Counted from the first letter of the stretch, positions 20,276 to 31,289 are shown. The stretch is DNA of 64,000 bases from Vibrio europaeus (GCF_001695575.1 NZ_LUAX01000001.1:1612001-1676000); one strand, 5' to 3'. The notes: generated by a model from the sequence alone, not told the origin. Numbers and translations are program-made.

Positions 20276-20578
20276 TTATATATAGATATCGACACCCAGC
20301 AGCTGTGAAAGTTCCTCGCGCTTAGCTTGGTTCATCACGTCCATATACTCCTCCATCGCTTTACGACTGCGGCCTTCAGGAAGATCATATTGGACTTGCG
20401 CTTTATGAATCTCAGATTCATTGACATGACGGATAGAGTGCGCCACCGCGTTAGCCACCTTAGTAGGTTGACTAACCGCAGCTTTATCGCCAGATTTCTT
20501 AACCTCGTTCTTCTTATTGGCTTTGTTGGCCCTATTTGGCCCAGGAACCGAAGGAGGTAATCCGTTGATTGATACCAT
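20276..20578 (-). CDS. Hypothetical 100-residue protein, Lys/Asn-rich N-terminus
   Basis: I do not recognise this protein. The N-terminal third is rich in Pro, Asn and Lys and looks disordered. The C-terminal half is probably helical and ends in REELSQLLGVDIYI, with YDLPEGRSRKAMEEYMDVM before it. No membrane segment, signal peptide or catalytic motif is visible. The gene sits between tsaB and the Slp gene on the same strand with short gaps, where Escherichia coli has none. Clean reading frame, ATG start and consistent strand support its reality. Confidence 0.75.
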   Translation of the reverse strand: MVSINGLPPSVPGPNRANKANKKNEVKKSGDKAAVSQPTKVANAVAHSIRHVNESEIHKAQVQYDLPEGRSRKAMEEYMDVMNQAKREELSQLLGVDIYI

Positions 20579-20612
20579 ACTTTCCGCTTATGCCTTATTT
20601 GTCCTGTCTAAA

Positions 20613-21314
20613 CTACTCTCTACCTGGCAGTTTTTTCCAAGCAACCGTATCACGCAGATAAACTGGGCTTGCCTCTTCCGCGTCAACCGTATTGCCTTTA
20701 GCTAGCTCAAACTTCGCAAGTTGAACAATGTCTTCTGCATCTGGAAATAAAACATCGCTCTTCTCTGTCGTAAACTTTACGCCAGCAAGTTGCTCAGAGT
20801 ACGCATCCCAACCAGTACCCGCAGTTAACCATTGCTGATCATCCGCAGCACTATTGTCCGATATCATTTGAGGAGGGGTTACACATTCAGCATCTACAGC
20901 ATGCCAAGTGCCATCTTCTTGACGAGTAAAACGTCCCCAGTAAACCTCGCTCATACGTGCGTCAATCGCTGTTGCCACATGGCTTACACCGTGTTTTCGG
21001 TTTACACCTTGTGCCATTGCTTCCAACGTAGAAACACCAATCATTGGTAAATCTGCACCGAACGCTAAACCTTGTGCAATACCAATGCCAATTCTAACAC
21101 CCGTAAAGCTGCCTGGACCGCGACCAAATGCGAGCGCGTCCAACTCAGTAAGGTTAACCCCAGCTTCTTTTAGTACTTCATCCACCATCGGCAGTACTTT
21201 TTTGGTGTGGTCTCTAGGTGCAACTTCACTGCGCACGTAAACTTTATCGTCAACTAAAAGAGCAACAGAACAGTTCTCCGTTGCTGTATCTAGAGCAAGG
21301 ATCTTTACACTCAT
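20613..21314 (-). CDS. tsaB: tRNA threonylcarbamoyladenosine complex protein TsaB
   Basis: TsaB pairs with TsaD and TsaE to make the t6A modification at position 37 of ANN-decoding tRNAs. The 233-residue protein starts with the ASKHA-fold motif [15 protein letters not shown] and contains [15 protein letters not shown], diagnostic of the family. It lacks the metal-binding histidines of TsaD, as expected for this non-catalytic partner. It lies downstream of yoaA. Confidence 0.95.
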   Translation of the reverse strand: MSVKILALDTATENCSVALLVDDKVYVRSEVAPRDHTKKVLPMVDEVLKEAGVNLTELDALAFGRGPGSFTGVRIGIGIAQGLAFGADLPMIGVSTLEAMAQGVNRKHGVSHVATAIDARMSEVYWGRFTRQEDGTWHAVDAECVTPPQMISDNSAADDQQWLTAGTGWDAYSEQLAGVKFTTEKSDVLFPDAEDIVQLAKFELAKGNTVDAEEASPVYLRDTVAWKKLPGRE

Positions 21315-21398
21315 TGATATCTCTGGTTATTCGTTTGTATTGGTTGTCGGCTTGTGTGCACAAACGGCTCTAGCGAGTCGTTAGCTTGTCACAAACCA

Positions 21399-23312
21399 TC
21401 ATTGATTATGTTCGAGAAAGTCCTGCACCAAAGCTAAGTCTCGGGTACGAGGTATCGGTGGTAAACTCGCAAGGAAAACGCCACCGTACTCACGGGTCAC
21501 TAAGCGATTATCACAGATAATTAGCGCCCCTTTATCGTTCTTATCTCGAATAAGTCGCCCTACCCCCTGCTTTAAAGTGATGACCGCATCCGGAATTTGT
21601 ACCTGAGAAAACGGGTCACCGCCTTTAAGCTGACAATCTTCGATTCGCGCCTTTAACAGCGGGTCATCGGGGGCAGTAAACGGTAATTTGTCGATGATAA
21701 CACAGCTCAGCGCGTCACCTCTAACATCTATCCCTTCCCAAAACGCCCCAGTCGCAACAAGCAAGGCGTTACCTAGCTCCATAAACTCAGCGAGGGTTTT
21801 CTGTTTGCTAGTTTCCCCTTGCATCAATACAGGAACAGTTAAGCGCTCTCTAAATCTTTCTCCAAGCTCTTTCATCATGCTGTGAGACGTACAAAGGAAG
21901 AAACATCGACCTTGGTTTTGCTCAATCACTGGCGTTAACATATTGACCAGTTTATCCGCCATACCCGGACTATTGGGCTCTGGGAGGTATCTTGGTACAC
22001 ATAAACGCGCTTGAGTTTGATAGTCAAAAGGGCTAGGCAGTGACATTTGCGCCTGAGGTTTCAAACCTAAACGGGACGTAAAATGGCCGAAATCATCATT
22101 TACAGCCAGCGTCGCCGAAGTAAATATCCAAGCTCCCTGCTTCAACTCTATTTGTTCATGGAACTTATCGGCAACCGTAAGCGGCGTAATGTGCAAGGTG
22201 AAATGGCGCGGTGTAGTTTCGTACCAGTAGGAATATCCCGTAATGGAGACATCACATACCCTATCGAGTCGCGCCTTTATGGTATTGGCTCTTTCAAACG
22301 CACTATCAAGTAACTGGCTACGACCCAGAGCAAGTTTGACTACCTCAATAACAAAATCGAGTGCGTCTTCTAAGCGTCGTAGCTCACGGCCAATAGATGG
22401 AGAAGTGACCGCCTCACGCCAGTTACCACGAAAACCCGGCTCTCCTAATACGATTCTCAAATCCATTGCTGTTTGATAAAGCTTTTCTCCCGCTTTTTGC
22501 AATTGACGCATGTCTTTTGCTTCAGTGCGGTAAGCAATCTCAATATCTTTGCATAACTCTTGAATCTGGCGGCTTGAGAGCGACTGACCAAAATATTGGC
22601 TGGCTATATCCGGGAGCTGGTGCGCTTCATCAAAGACAAACACTTCGGCTTCAGGAATCAACTCACCAAAGCCGGTTTCTTTAATCGCTAGATCGGCTAG
22701 AAACAAGTGGTGGTTGACCACAACTACATCAGCATCCATCGCCTTTTTTCTCGCTTTAAGTACAAAGCAATCTTGGTAGCTCGGGCAATCCTTACCTAGG
22801 CAGTTGTCGTTGGTTGAGGTAATGGTTGGAATAACCGGACTGTCTTCAGCAATGGCATCACAATCACCAAGGTCACCAGTTTTTGTTTCTGATGACCAGC
22901 TGCGCACCTTTACCAATTGACTAAGCAAAGTCGGATCCGCACTTTGATTATGGCTTTCAACCATCTGACGACTCAAACGGTCTAAACAAAGGTAGTTTGC
23001 CCGACCTTTTAATAGCGCAACCTGCCCGTAAAAACCTAACGCATTGGTCATTAACGGCAAATCACGGTGAAACAGTTGTTCTTGGAGGTTTTTCGAGCCC
23101 GTGCTGATGATAGTTTTTTTACCACTTAACAGAGCTGGCACCAAATAGGCGAAAGTTTTACCTGTCCCTGTTCCGGCTTCAACGACCACCTGACTTTGGC
23201 TTTTGATTGCACTTGCCACCGCTTCAGCCATATCGAGCTGAGCTTGACGCGGTTGAAAGCCAGGTATTGCTTTACCTAGCGCTCCCTCAGAGGAGAAGGT
23301 CTTTGAAATCAT
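21399..23312 (-). CDS. yoaA: ATP-dependent DNA helicase YoaA (DinG/XPD family)
   Basis: YoaA is an iron-sulfur superfamily 2 helicase that helps resolve stalled replication forks. The ATG at 23310-23312 gives 637 residues beginning MISKTF, against 636 in Escherichia coli. Walker A is EAGTGTGKTFAY, the DEAH box is FVFDEAHQLPD, and motif VI is KQGVGRLIRDKND. Four cysteines around CLGKDCPSYQDC with an upstream Cys fit the [4Fe-4S] cluster. The position before tsaB is conserved and supports YoaA rather than DinG. Confidence 0.94.
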   Translation of the reverse strand: MISKTFSSEGALGKAIPGFQPRQAQLDMAEAVASAIKSQSQVVVEAGTGTGKTFAYLVPALLSGKKTIISTGSKNLQEQLFHRDLPLMTNALGFYGQVALLKGRANYLCLDRLSRQMVESHNQSADPTLLSQLVKVRSWSSETKTGDLGDCDAIAEDSPVIPTITSTNDNCLGKDCPSYQDCFVLKARKKAMDADVVVVNHHLFLADLAIKETGFGELIPEAEVFVFDEAHQLPDIASQYFGQSLSSRQIQELCKDIEIAYRTEAKDMRQLQKAGEKLYQTAMDLRIVLGEPGFRGNWREAVTSPSIGRELRRLEDALDFVIEVVKLALGRSQLLDSAFERANTIKARLDRVCDVSITGYSYWYETTPRHFTLHITPLTVADKFHEQIELKQGAWIFTSATLAVNDDFGHFTSRLGLKPQAQMSLPSPFDYQTQARLCVPRYLPEPNSPGMADKLVNMLTPVIEQNQGRCFFLCTSHSMMKELGERFRERLTVPVLMQGETSKQKTLAEFMELGNALLVATGAFWEGIDVRGDALSCVIIDKLPFTAPDDPLLKARIEDCQLKGGDPFSQVQIPDAVITLKQGVGRLIRDKNDKGALIICDNRLVTREYGGVFLASLPPIPRTRDLALVQDFLEHNQ

Positions 23313-23403
23313 GCACAACAGAGAGTTAATAAAGGGGGAGAGATTATGGCAGTTTTTGCACCAAGGCGCGAATGAGATTTTCGCGCCTAAGCAGCCTCAG
23401 GAA

Positions 23404-23607
23404 TTAGCGTTTATTGAGGTAACGGTTTAGCCAAGCAGGACCAGAAAAGCCGTCTTGTTGGTCATCCATCATGGCACGTGCGGCTTCACTTGGGGAAGCA
23501 CGGTTTTCCCACATTTCATCTAAGATTTCTTCGTCTAATTCTTTGCCACCGGTTAAGGCGCTTACTCGTTCAGAATACAATTTACGGGCTAGTAGCTCTT
23601 TATCCAT
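23404..23607 (-). CDS. Small conserved-looking hypothetical protein, 67 residues
   Basis: The frame starts at ATG 23605-23607, five bases after AGGTGG. The product is 67 residues, acidic and helical in appearance, with ELDEEILDEMWENRASPSEAARAMMDDQQ in the middle and the C-terminus GPAWLNRYLNKR. I cannot assign a function. It lies upstream of yoaA on the same strand with a 91-base gap and is divergent from purU. The strong ribosome site is the best argument that it is real. Confidence 0.75.
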   Translation of the reverse strand: MDKELLARKLYSERVSALTGGKELDEEILDEMWENRASPSEAARAMMDDQQDGFSGPAWLNRYLNKR

Positions 23608-23804
23608 ACATACCACCTAAAAGACACGCTAAGAGAACAAACACTCTTCAAATAACCTCAGCCAATCGGTTAACTCAGATTAATTGTTGAAACCAACTCG
23701 ATATTAGTTTAATTGTAGCTTCAATACTGCGGGTGACCTCACCGTTCGGATGCCCGTAAAAAATTCACAATACAAAAAAAATAATTCACGGAAGTTTGAA
23801 CCTA

Positions 23805-24638
23805 ATGGAAAAGAAAACACTACTGACACACTGCACTGACGCCCCAGGTCTTATTTCAAAGATCACCAACATTTGTTACAAACACCAACTCAATATTATT
23901 CACAACAACGAGTTTGTAGATAACACTAGCGGTCACTTCTTTATGCGTACTGAGCTTGAAGGTTACTTCAATGATCAGACCTTTTTAGCCGACCTCGACC
24001 AAGCTTTGCCAGAGGGTACCAAGCGTAAATTGATAGGTTCAAATCGCAAACGAGTCGTCATTCTTGTCACCAAAGAAGCGCACTGCTTAGGTGACATCTT
24101 AATGAAGAACTACGACGGAAGCTTGGATGTTGAAATCGCAGCTGTCGTGGGTAACTACGATACTTTGCAGAGCCTAACTGAGAGATTTGATATCCCTTAC
24201 CACCACGTTTCTCATGAAGGGCTGAATCGTGAAGAACACGAGAAGAAAATGCTGGAAGTCATCGACCAGTACCAAGCAGACTACTTGGTTCTTGCTAAGT
24301 ACATGCGCGTACTGACACCTTCTTTTGTCGAGAAGTACCACCACAAGATTATCAATATTCACCATAGTTTCTTGCCTGCTTTCATTGGTGCTAAACCATA
24401 CCAGCAAGCTTATGAGCGCGGTGTAAAAATCATTGGTGCCACAGCACACTTTGTGACTAACGATCTCGATGAAGGCCCAATCATCAAGCAAGACGTTATT
24501 CCAGTGGATCATAACTTTAGCGCGCAAGATATGGCGCAAGCGGGTCGTGACGTTGAGAAAAATGTTCTGAGCAAAGCCCTTAACAAAGTACTCAATGATC
24601 ACGTCTTTGTTTACGGCAATAAGACCGTAATCCTTTAA
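23805..24638 (+). CDS. purU: Formyltetrahydrofolate deformylase
   Basis: PurU hydrolyses 10-formyltetrahydrofolate to formate and tetrahydrofolate, feeding formate to PurT and balancing one-carbon pools. The ATG at 23805, ten bases after GGAAG, gives 277 residues (280 in Escherichia coli). An N-terminal ACT domain (about 1-85) starts LLTHCTDAPGLISKI. The formyltransferase domain carries the Asn-His-Asp set in INIHHSFLPAFIGAKPY and DEGPIIKQDV. It is a single-gene unit with its own terminator. Confidence 0.96.
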   Translation: MEKKTLLTHCTDAPGLISKITNICYKHQLNIIHNNEFVDNTSGHFFMRTELEGYFNDQTFLADLDQALPEGTKRKLIGSNRKRVVILVTKEAHCLGDILMKNYDGSLDVEIAAVVGNYDTLQSLTERFDIPYHHVSHEGLNREEHEKKMLEVIDQYQADYLVLAKYMRVLTPSFVEKYHHKIINIHHSFLPAFIGAKPYQQAYERGVKIIGATAHFVTNDLDEGPIIKQDVIPVDHNFSAQDMAQAGRDVEKNVLSKALNKVLNDHVFVYGNKTVIL

Positions 24639-24655
24639 GACACATAGATACGGAA

Positions 24656-24683
24656 AAGGTCTCTTCGAAAAGAGACCTTTTTT
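24656..24683 (+). terminator. Terminator between purU and fadH
   Basis: A 10-bp perfect stem (24656-24665 with 24670-24679, loop CGAA) with a T run to 24683. Because A residues flank the left side, it may also act on the convergent fadH transcript. Confidence 0.9.
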
Positions 24684-24702
24684 ATGATAATTAGATCGTA
24701 AA

Positions 24703-26727
<2,025 letters not shown>

Positions 26728-26733
26728 TTATTG

Positions 26734-26750
26734 TTGTGGTCTGACCACAA
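26734..26750. promoter_or_regulatory. Candidate FadR operator at the fadH promoter
   Basis: TTGTGGTCTGACCACAA is a perfect 17-base palindrome (8-bp arms around T26742) containing the TGGTC-N-GACCA core of FadR sites. It starts inside the candidate -10 hexamer of the fadH promoter. Binding there would block transcription, as expected for a fatty-acid degradation gene repressed by FadR when acyl-CoA is absent. Confidence 0.72.
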
Positions 26751-26775
26751 TATGAAGAGCTTAAATAAAAATCAA
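26747..26775 (-). promoter_or_regulatory. Candidate fadH promoter
   Basis: On the minus strand TTGATT (26770-26775) and TATTGT (26747-26752) are 17 bases apart. The -10 overlaps the FadR-like palindrome, and the fadH ATG lies about 32 bases further on. Confidence 0.5.
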
Positions 26776-26915
26776 ACACCTGTTTACATTTTTGTAACAC
26801 CGATCAATCTTCTGGTTGTTTGGGTATACTAGTTTAAGTAGGATGGAACTTATCTGAACTTAAATGCTCATAGAGCGGATAAGCCTTAATCTGCGGTTTC
26901 CGTAGCGGAGAAAAA

Positions 26916-28766
26916 ATGAAAAAAATATTTAAATTCGTTGGCCTGTTTTTTAAAGGGATTTGGAAGCTCATCACTTTCATTCGTCTTGCCCTCGTCAACC
27001 TGATCTTTTTAGCGAGTATCGGCGTCATCTATTTCATCTACACCAGTGCAGATACACCAACGCCAACAGTGCCAAAAGAGTCGGCACTGATTCTGAATAT
27101 TTCAGGGCCAATCGTTGAGCAGCCAACCTACGTTAACCCTATGGACTCGCTAACGGGCTCTTTCTTCGGCCAAAGCCTGCCGAAAGAAAACGTCTTGTTC
27201 GACATTGTAGACACCATTCGTCACGCCAAAGATGACTCACAAGTGAGTGGTATTGTCTTAGCACTGCGTGATATGCCAGAAACTAACCTGACTAAGCTGC
27301 GTTACATTGCGAAAGCATTGAATGAGTTTAAAGCTTCTGGCAAACCTATTTATGCCGTGGGCGATATGTACAACCAAAGCCAGTACTATCTTGCAAGCTA
27401 CGCAGACAAGATCTACCTCGCTCCAGACGGCGCAGTAATGCTAAAAGGCTACAGTGCTTATACTCTGTACTATAAGACCTTGCTAGAAAATCTGGATGTG
27501 AATACGCATGTCTTCCGAGTCGGTACTTACAAATCCGCTATCGAACCGTTTGTCCGCGACGACATGTCTAAACAAGCGAAAGAGTCAGCCTCACGTTGGC
27601 TTGGCCAGCTTTGGGGAGCCTATGTAGATGACGTTGCAACAAATCGTCAGCTGCCTGCTGATGCGCTTACTCCAGATATGGATGAGTTCCTAGCTCTACT
27701 CAAAGAAAACCAAGGTGATTTGGCTGCTCTGTCACTCAACGTAGGCTTAGTGGATGAGCTCGCAACACGCCAACAAGTGCGTAAGCAGCTAATCGATGTC
27801 TTCGGTAGCAACGGGGAAGACAGCTACAACTACGTTGATTATTACGAGTATCAATCAACCATGAGCCCAAGCTTTGACTTAGCAGCGGACGACATTGCCA
27901 TTGTTGTCGCAAGTGGCGCTATTATGGATGGTTCCCAGCCACGCGGAACCGTGGGTGGTGACACGGTTGCAGCACTTCTGCGCCAAGCTCGCAATGATGA
28001 CAAAGTGAAAGCCGTTGTGCTTCGTGTAGACAGCCCGGGCGGCAGTGCATTTGCCTCTGAGGTGATTCGTAATGAAGTTGATGCGCTCAAAGAAGCAGGC
28101 AAACCGGTTGTTGTATCGATGTCTAGCCTTGCGGCCTCTGGTGGTTACTGGATCTCAATGAGCGCTGACAGCATCGTTGCACAGCCAACGACACTGACAG
28201 GCTCCATTGGTATCTTTAGTGTTATTACTACCTTTGAAAAAGGGCTTAACAAGCTAGGCATCTACACTGACGGAGTAGGCACATCACCATTCTCTGACGT
28301 TGGCGTTACTACCGGGCTTTCAAAAGGTGCTTCGCAAGCCTTCCAGATGGGTATTGAACATGGCTACAACCGATTTGTCGGCTTAGTGAGTCAATCGCGC
28401 GAAATCCCTCTCGATAAAGTAGATGGTGTTGCTCAAGGTCGAGTTTGGACAGGACAAGATTCGTTAGAGCTTGGTTTAGTTGATAAAATTGGTGACTTCG
28501 ATGATGCCGTTGCCTTAGCAGCAAAAATGGCAGAAGTAGAAAACTACAACTTATACTGGGTTGAAGAGCCGCTTTCACCTGCGCAACAATTTGTCCAAGA
28601 CTTTATGAATCAAGTTAGCGCATCATTAGGTATCAATGCCACAGCGTTACTGCCAGCCGCATTACAACCTGTAGCGACACAAGTGATTCAAGATGCCAAT
28701 ATGCTGCAAAGCTACAACGATCCTAAAGGTCAGTACGCTTTCTGTTTAAACTGTCAGGTTCAGTAA
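26916..28766 (+). CDS. sppA: Signal peptide peptidase SppA, 67 kDa type
   Basis: SppA degrades cleaved signal peptides at the inner membrane. The 616-residue protein has an N-terminal membrane anchor (about 21-45) and two tandem S49 peptidase domains. The general-base Lys lies in TYKSAIEPF in the first domain and the nucleophile Ser in SLAASGGYW in the second, as in Escherichia coli. GGAG lies five bases before the ATG. Confidence 0.95.
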   Translation: MKKIFKFVGLFFKGIWKLITFIRLALVNLIFLASIGVIYFIYTSADTPTPTVPKESALILNISGPIVEQPTYVNPMDSLTGSFFGQSLPKENVLFDIVDTIRHAKDDSQVSGIVLALRDMPETNLTKLRYIAKALNEFKASGKPIYAVGDMYNQSQYYLASYADKIYLAPDGAVMLKGYSAYTLYYKTLLENLDVNTHVFRVGTYKSAIEPFVRDDMSKQAKESASRWLGQLWGAYVDDVATNRQLPADALTPDMDEFLALLKENQGDLAALSLNVGLVDELATRQQVRKQLIDVFGSNGEDSYNYVDYYEYQSTMSPSFDLAADDIAIVVASGAIMDGSQPRGTVGGDTVAALLRQARNDDKVKAVVLRVDSPGGSAFASEVIRNEVDALKEAGKPVVVSMSSLAASGGYWISMSADSIVAQPTTLTGSIGIFSVITTFEKGLNKLGIYTDGVGTSPFSDVGVTTGLSKGASQAFQMGIEHGYNRFVGLVSQSREIPLDKVDGVAQGRVWTGQDSLELGLVDKIGDFDDAVALAAKMAEVENYNLYWVEEPLSPAQQFVQDFMNQVSASLGINATALLPAALQPVATQVIQDANMLQSYNDPKGQYAFCLNCQVQ

Positions 28767-28785
28767 TACCCTAAACTGAGCTTTT

Positions 28786-28821
28786 AAAGCGCACCTATTG
28801 GCAACACTAGGTGCGCTTTTT
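28786..28821 (+). terminator. Terminator of sppA
   Basis: A 12-bp perfect stem (28786-28797 with 28808-28819) with a ten-base loop and a short T run follows sppA by 20 bases and separates it from the LuxR-like cassette. Confidence 0.88.
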
Positions 28822-28908
28822 AGATCAACTGCTCGCTTTTTCTAATGATACAACAAATTACATAGTATACAATGCGCATATCATTGTTAATCTTAACGAA
28901 CGCAAGCC

Positions 28909-29637
28909 ATGGATGTGCGCAATCGCGATATGGAGGCTATCTGCCATGTATTCAGACGCTACGTCGAATATATGGGGGTTGATCAGACCGTATCTTTCTC
29001 CCGAGTTGATACTCATCTTCACCAAGTCAAAACCGTATCCACCAACTATTCTTGGCATCTCGCTTATTGGGGAGATGAACTGTACAAAAATCTCCATTCG
29101 CGGCTCAAACCCGGGATAAACATGTGGAACAGTCAAAGAGTGCAGAATTTTAGTGGCTCGTGTAAAGCAAGTCACAATCGAGTGGATATTGTCACCAAGA
29201 ACGGTTTTGATTATGACATTCTTTCAATTTCTCTTCCTACGACCCCCCAACCATGTGATTTGGTCGGTCAGACGATTGCTATCAGATCTAAGATAAATCA
29301 ACTTGCTTTGGAGTGCTGGAGCGACAAAGAGATTCAGATTCCTATCGATAATCTATCGACATCAAACTCAGTGCTTACTGAGCCAAAAGAGTATGTATTT
29401 GGTGAAATTACCCTGACTCAAGACGAGCTCACCAGCGTAGGTTACTTTCTTGAAATGAAAACCTGCTATGAAGTCTCAGTCATTAGAGGCTGTACCGAAG
29501 CGAACGAAGCTCACCGCCTTAACATTATCCGATACAAACTTGGCTGCGAAAACCAGCCCGATTCCTTCTTTTTTAACAAACTGGTAGAGCTAGGAGTAAC
29601 CGTCGCATGTCTGGACAGTTTCATCATGTCTCGCTAA
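28909..29637 (+). CDS. Divergent LuxR-family-like regulator (N-terminal sensor plus degenerate GerE-type HTH)
   Basis: I assign this 242-residue protein from pattern, not from a close relative. The N-terminal 150 residues resemble the sensor part of LuxR-like regulators (a YWGDELY block near residue 53 and NGFDYDILSISL at 98-109). Residues 167-228 align with a GerE helix-turn-helix: ITLTQDELTSV, then EMKTCYEVSVIRG in place of the GKSxxEIA region, then NIIRYKLGC and a final KLVELG. Several consensus positions are missing, so DNA binding is uncertain. ATG 28909 has no strong ribosome site; ATG 28930 is an alternative. The 3' end overlaps the VOC gene by 31 bases. Confidence 0.65.
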   Translation: MDVRNRDMEAICHVFRRYVEYMGVDQTVSFSRVDTHLHQVKTVSTNYSWHLAYWGDELYKNLHSRLKPGINMWNSQRVQNFSGSCKASHNRVDIVTKNGFDYDILSISLPTTPQPCDLVGQTIAIRSKINQLALECWSDKEIQIPIDNLSTSNSVLTEPKEYVFGEITLTQDELTSVGYFLEMKTCYEVSVIRGCTEANEAHRLNIIRYKLGCENQPDSFFFNKLVELGVTVACLDSFIMSR

Positions 29638-29990
29638 CAGTGAGCGACGTGGTCATGAGCCAAAAGTTCTACGCATTGTTTGGTTATCAGCTTGAGCGCA
29701 ATTTCCAAGATGAACAAGTCACTATTCACATGTTGGAAAACCAAGGCTCAAGAATTGAGCTTTTTCATTTTAATGGGGAAGTATTTACCCCAACACCCGA
29801 GCCACTCATGACTTTAAGAAAAATGGGGATTACTCATTTTGCTTTACGAGTGAGCGGACTTGAAACCTTTCATAGAAAATTATCGGAAGTCACCAACATC
29901 ACTACTATATACAACGCTAGGCTAGGTAGTTTCCGTTACTTTTTCTGTTCAGATCCCGATGGAAATCAAATCGAAGTTATAGAGGAGTAA
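29607..29990 (+). CDS. VOC-superfamily (glyoxalase/bleomycin-resistance-like) protein
   Basis: The 127-residue protein has the length and shape of a single vicinal-oxygen-chelate unit pair: HHVSLTVSDVVMSQKFYALFGY at the N-terminus, ITHFALRVSGLETF near the middle and YFFCSDPDGNQIEVIEE at the end. His7 and the final Glu region are at the usual metal-ligand positions. A ribosome site AGGAG precedes the ATG by ten bases and lies inside the regulator gene. It stands between a LuxR-like regulator and a transporter, so it may act on the transported compound. Substrate unknown. Confidence 0.88.
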   Translation: MSGQFHHVSLTVSDVVMSQKFYALFGYQLERNFQDEQVTIHMLENQGSRIELFHFNGEVFTPTPEPLMTLRKMGITHFALRVSGLETFHRKLSEVTNITTIYNARLGSFRYFFCSDPDGNQIEVIEE

Positions 29991-29996
29991 AACAGA

Positions 29997-31193
29997 ATGT
30001 CACTCACTTGGAAACAGCGCAGCAGTGCTGTACTTGGAAATGCTATGGAGTTCTACGATATCGCGGTATTCGCATCGATATCGATCTACATTTCCCAGTT
30101 GTTTGCCACTCAAGGTATTGAGCACTCAGAGTTTGTAGTTTGGGGAGTGTTTGCCCTACGTTTCTTGGTTAGACCGTTTGGTGGCATTATCATAGGTCGC
30201 TACGCTGATAAGTACGGACGTAAAAGAGCATTAGTATTCTGTAACCTGCTCACTGGTATCGCAACCGTGGCCATGGCATTCGTCCCTGTCGAAATTGTTG
30301 GACAATATGTGGTTGTGGTTTTTCTGTTCTTCCAGATGATTCAATCATTTAGCTTTGGTGGCGAGTACCCGACTCTGATTAACTACCTACTGTATGATGC
30401 AAAGAAAACAGAGCGGTCACGCGTAAGTAGTTTGATAGTGGCGAGCTCAATCGTCGGCGTTATCATCTCACTCTTGATTGTCGCGGGACTAGAGAGTGTG
30501 TTAAGTGCAAAAGAGATGAGCGAATGGGGCTGGAGAGTGCCATTGTTGGTTGGAGTAGCAAACATCATTGTTAGCCTTTATCTGCGCCTTTCTTTACCTG
30601 AGCTGCCTAAAGCAGAAGCCGTAGCAAGTAAATCTAGCCGTGCAATCATTGCCAAAGTATTTTGCATCTCAATTCTTGGTGCGGTGGTCTTCTATGTACA
30701 AAACCTAGCGAGTGGAATCCTAGGTAAAGCAATGAACATAGACAATCTTGCCCTCATCAACTCGTCAATCCTCGTAGTCATGCTATTTGCCTTTGCGATG
30801 CTTGTTGATAAACGCTCTTCGCCGACAAAAGCATTTAAGATCGGTGCGCTGCTAATGTTGTTTTCTGCCGTTCCACTGTTTGCTCTGTTAGGTTCGAATC
30901 AATTTGTCTGGCAAGCATTGGCGGTGTTAGGAATCAGCAGTTTAGCGGCTATCATACTCGGTAACTTAGCGGCTCTTTTATGGCAGCAGTCTGACAACCA
31001 AACCACGAGCTTAGGCATTGGCTACAATATCGCGCTGTCTATTTTTGGTGGGCTCACACCACTGATCGTCACAGAAGCGATGTTATTTAGCCCAGCCTAT
31101 GTAGGTGTTTACGTTGCGATAGCCACAATACCAGGATTGACCGTGTTGTATCGTTTCAATGCCCAAACGCTTCAGAAACCGGTAGAAGCATAA
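29997..31193 (+). CDS. MFS transporter, metabolite:H+ symporter (MHS)-like
   Basis: This 398-residue protein has about twelve membrane segments. The MFS signature between segments 2 and 3 reads RFLVRPFGGIIIGRYADKYGRKRA, and GGEYPT in the fifth-segment region is typical of the MHS subfamily (ProP, KgtP and relatives). AGGAGT precedes the ATG by eight bases, and only six bases separate it from the VOC gene, so the three genes form an operon. The substrate cannot be told; osmolytes and organic acids are common for this group. Confidence 0.85.
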   Translation: MSLTWKQRSSAVLGNAMEFYDIAVFASISIYISQLFATQGIEHSEFVVWGVFALRFLVRPFGGIIIGRYADKYGRKRALVFCNLLTGIATVAMAFVPVEIVGQYVVVVFLFFQMIQSFSFGGEYPTLINYLLYDAKKTERSRVSSLIVASSIVGVIISLLIVAGLESVLSAKEMSEWGWRVPLLVGVANIIVSLYLRLSLPELPKAEAVASKSSRAIIAKVFCISILGAVVFYVQNLASGILGKAMNIDNLALINSSILVVMLFAFAMLVDKRSSPTKAFKIGALLMLFSAVPLFALLGSNQFVWQALAVLGISSLAAIILGNLAALLWQQSDNQTTSLGIGYNIALSIFGGLTPLIVTEAMLFSPAYVGVYVAIATIPGLTVLYRFNAQTLQKPVEA

Positions 31194-31260
31194 CAGTGCT
31201 TACACTAGTGTTTAATCAACCTATTAGGCTCATCGGTCTTACCCGTCAGCTTTTGCGTAT

Positions 31261-31289
31261 CTGACGCTTAAACGTGCTAGGGTGATAAA
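31261..31289 (+). promoter_or_regulatory. Possible promoter before a short terminated unit
   Basis: CTGACG (31261-31266) and GATAAA (31284-31289) are 17 bases apart, each matching four of six consensus bases. CTGACG is also the right arm of a CGTCAG/CTGACG hairpin (31244-31249 with 31261-31266). A start near 31296 would place the GGTCAGACC dyad (31304-31312) within the first bases transcribed. Confidence 0.3.

Noticed and set aside
24174..24602. 142-codon open frame on the minus strand
   Set aside because: It is antisense to purU, a full and well-conserved gene.
28858..29175. 105-codon open frame on the minus strand opposite the LuxR-like gene
   Set aside because: The plus-strand frame continues into an operon with ribosome sites; this one has no motif or context.
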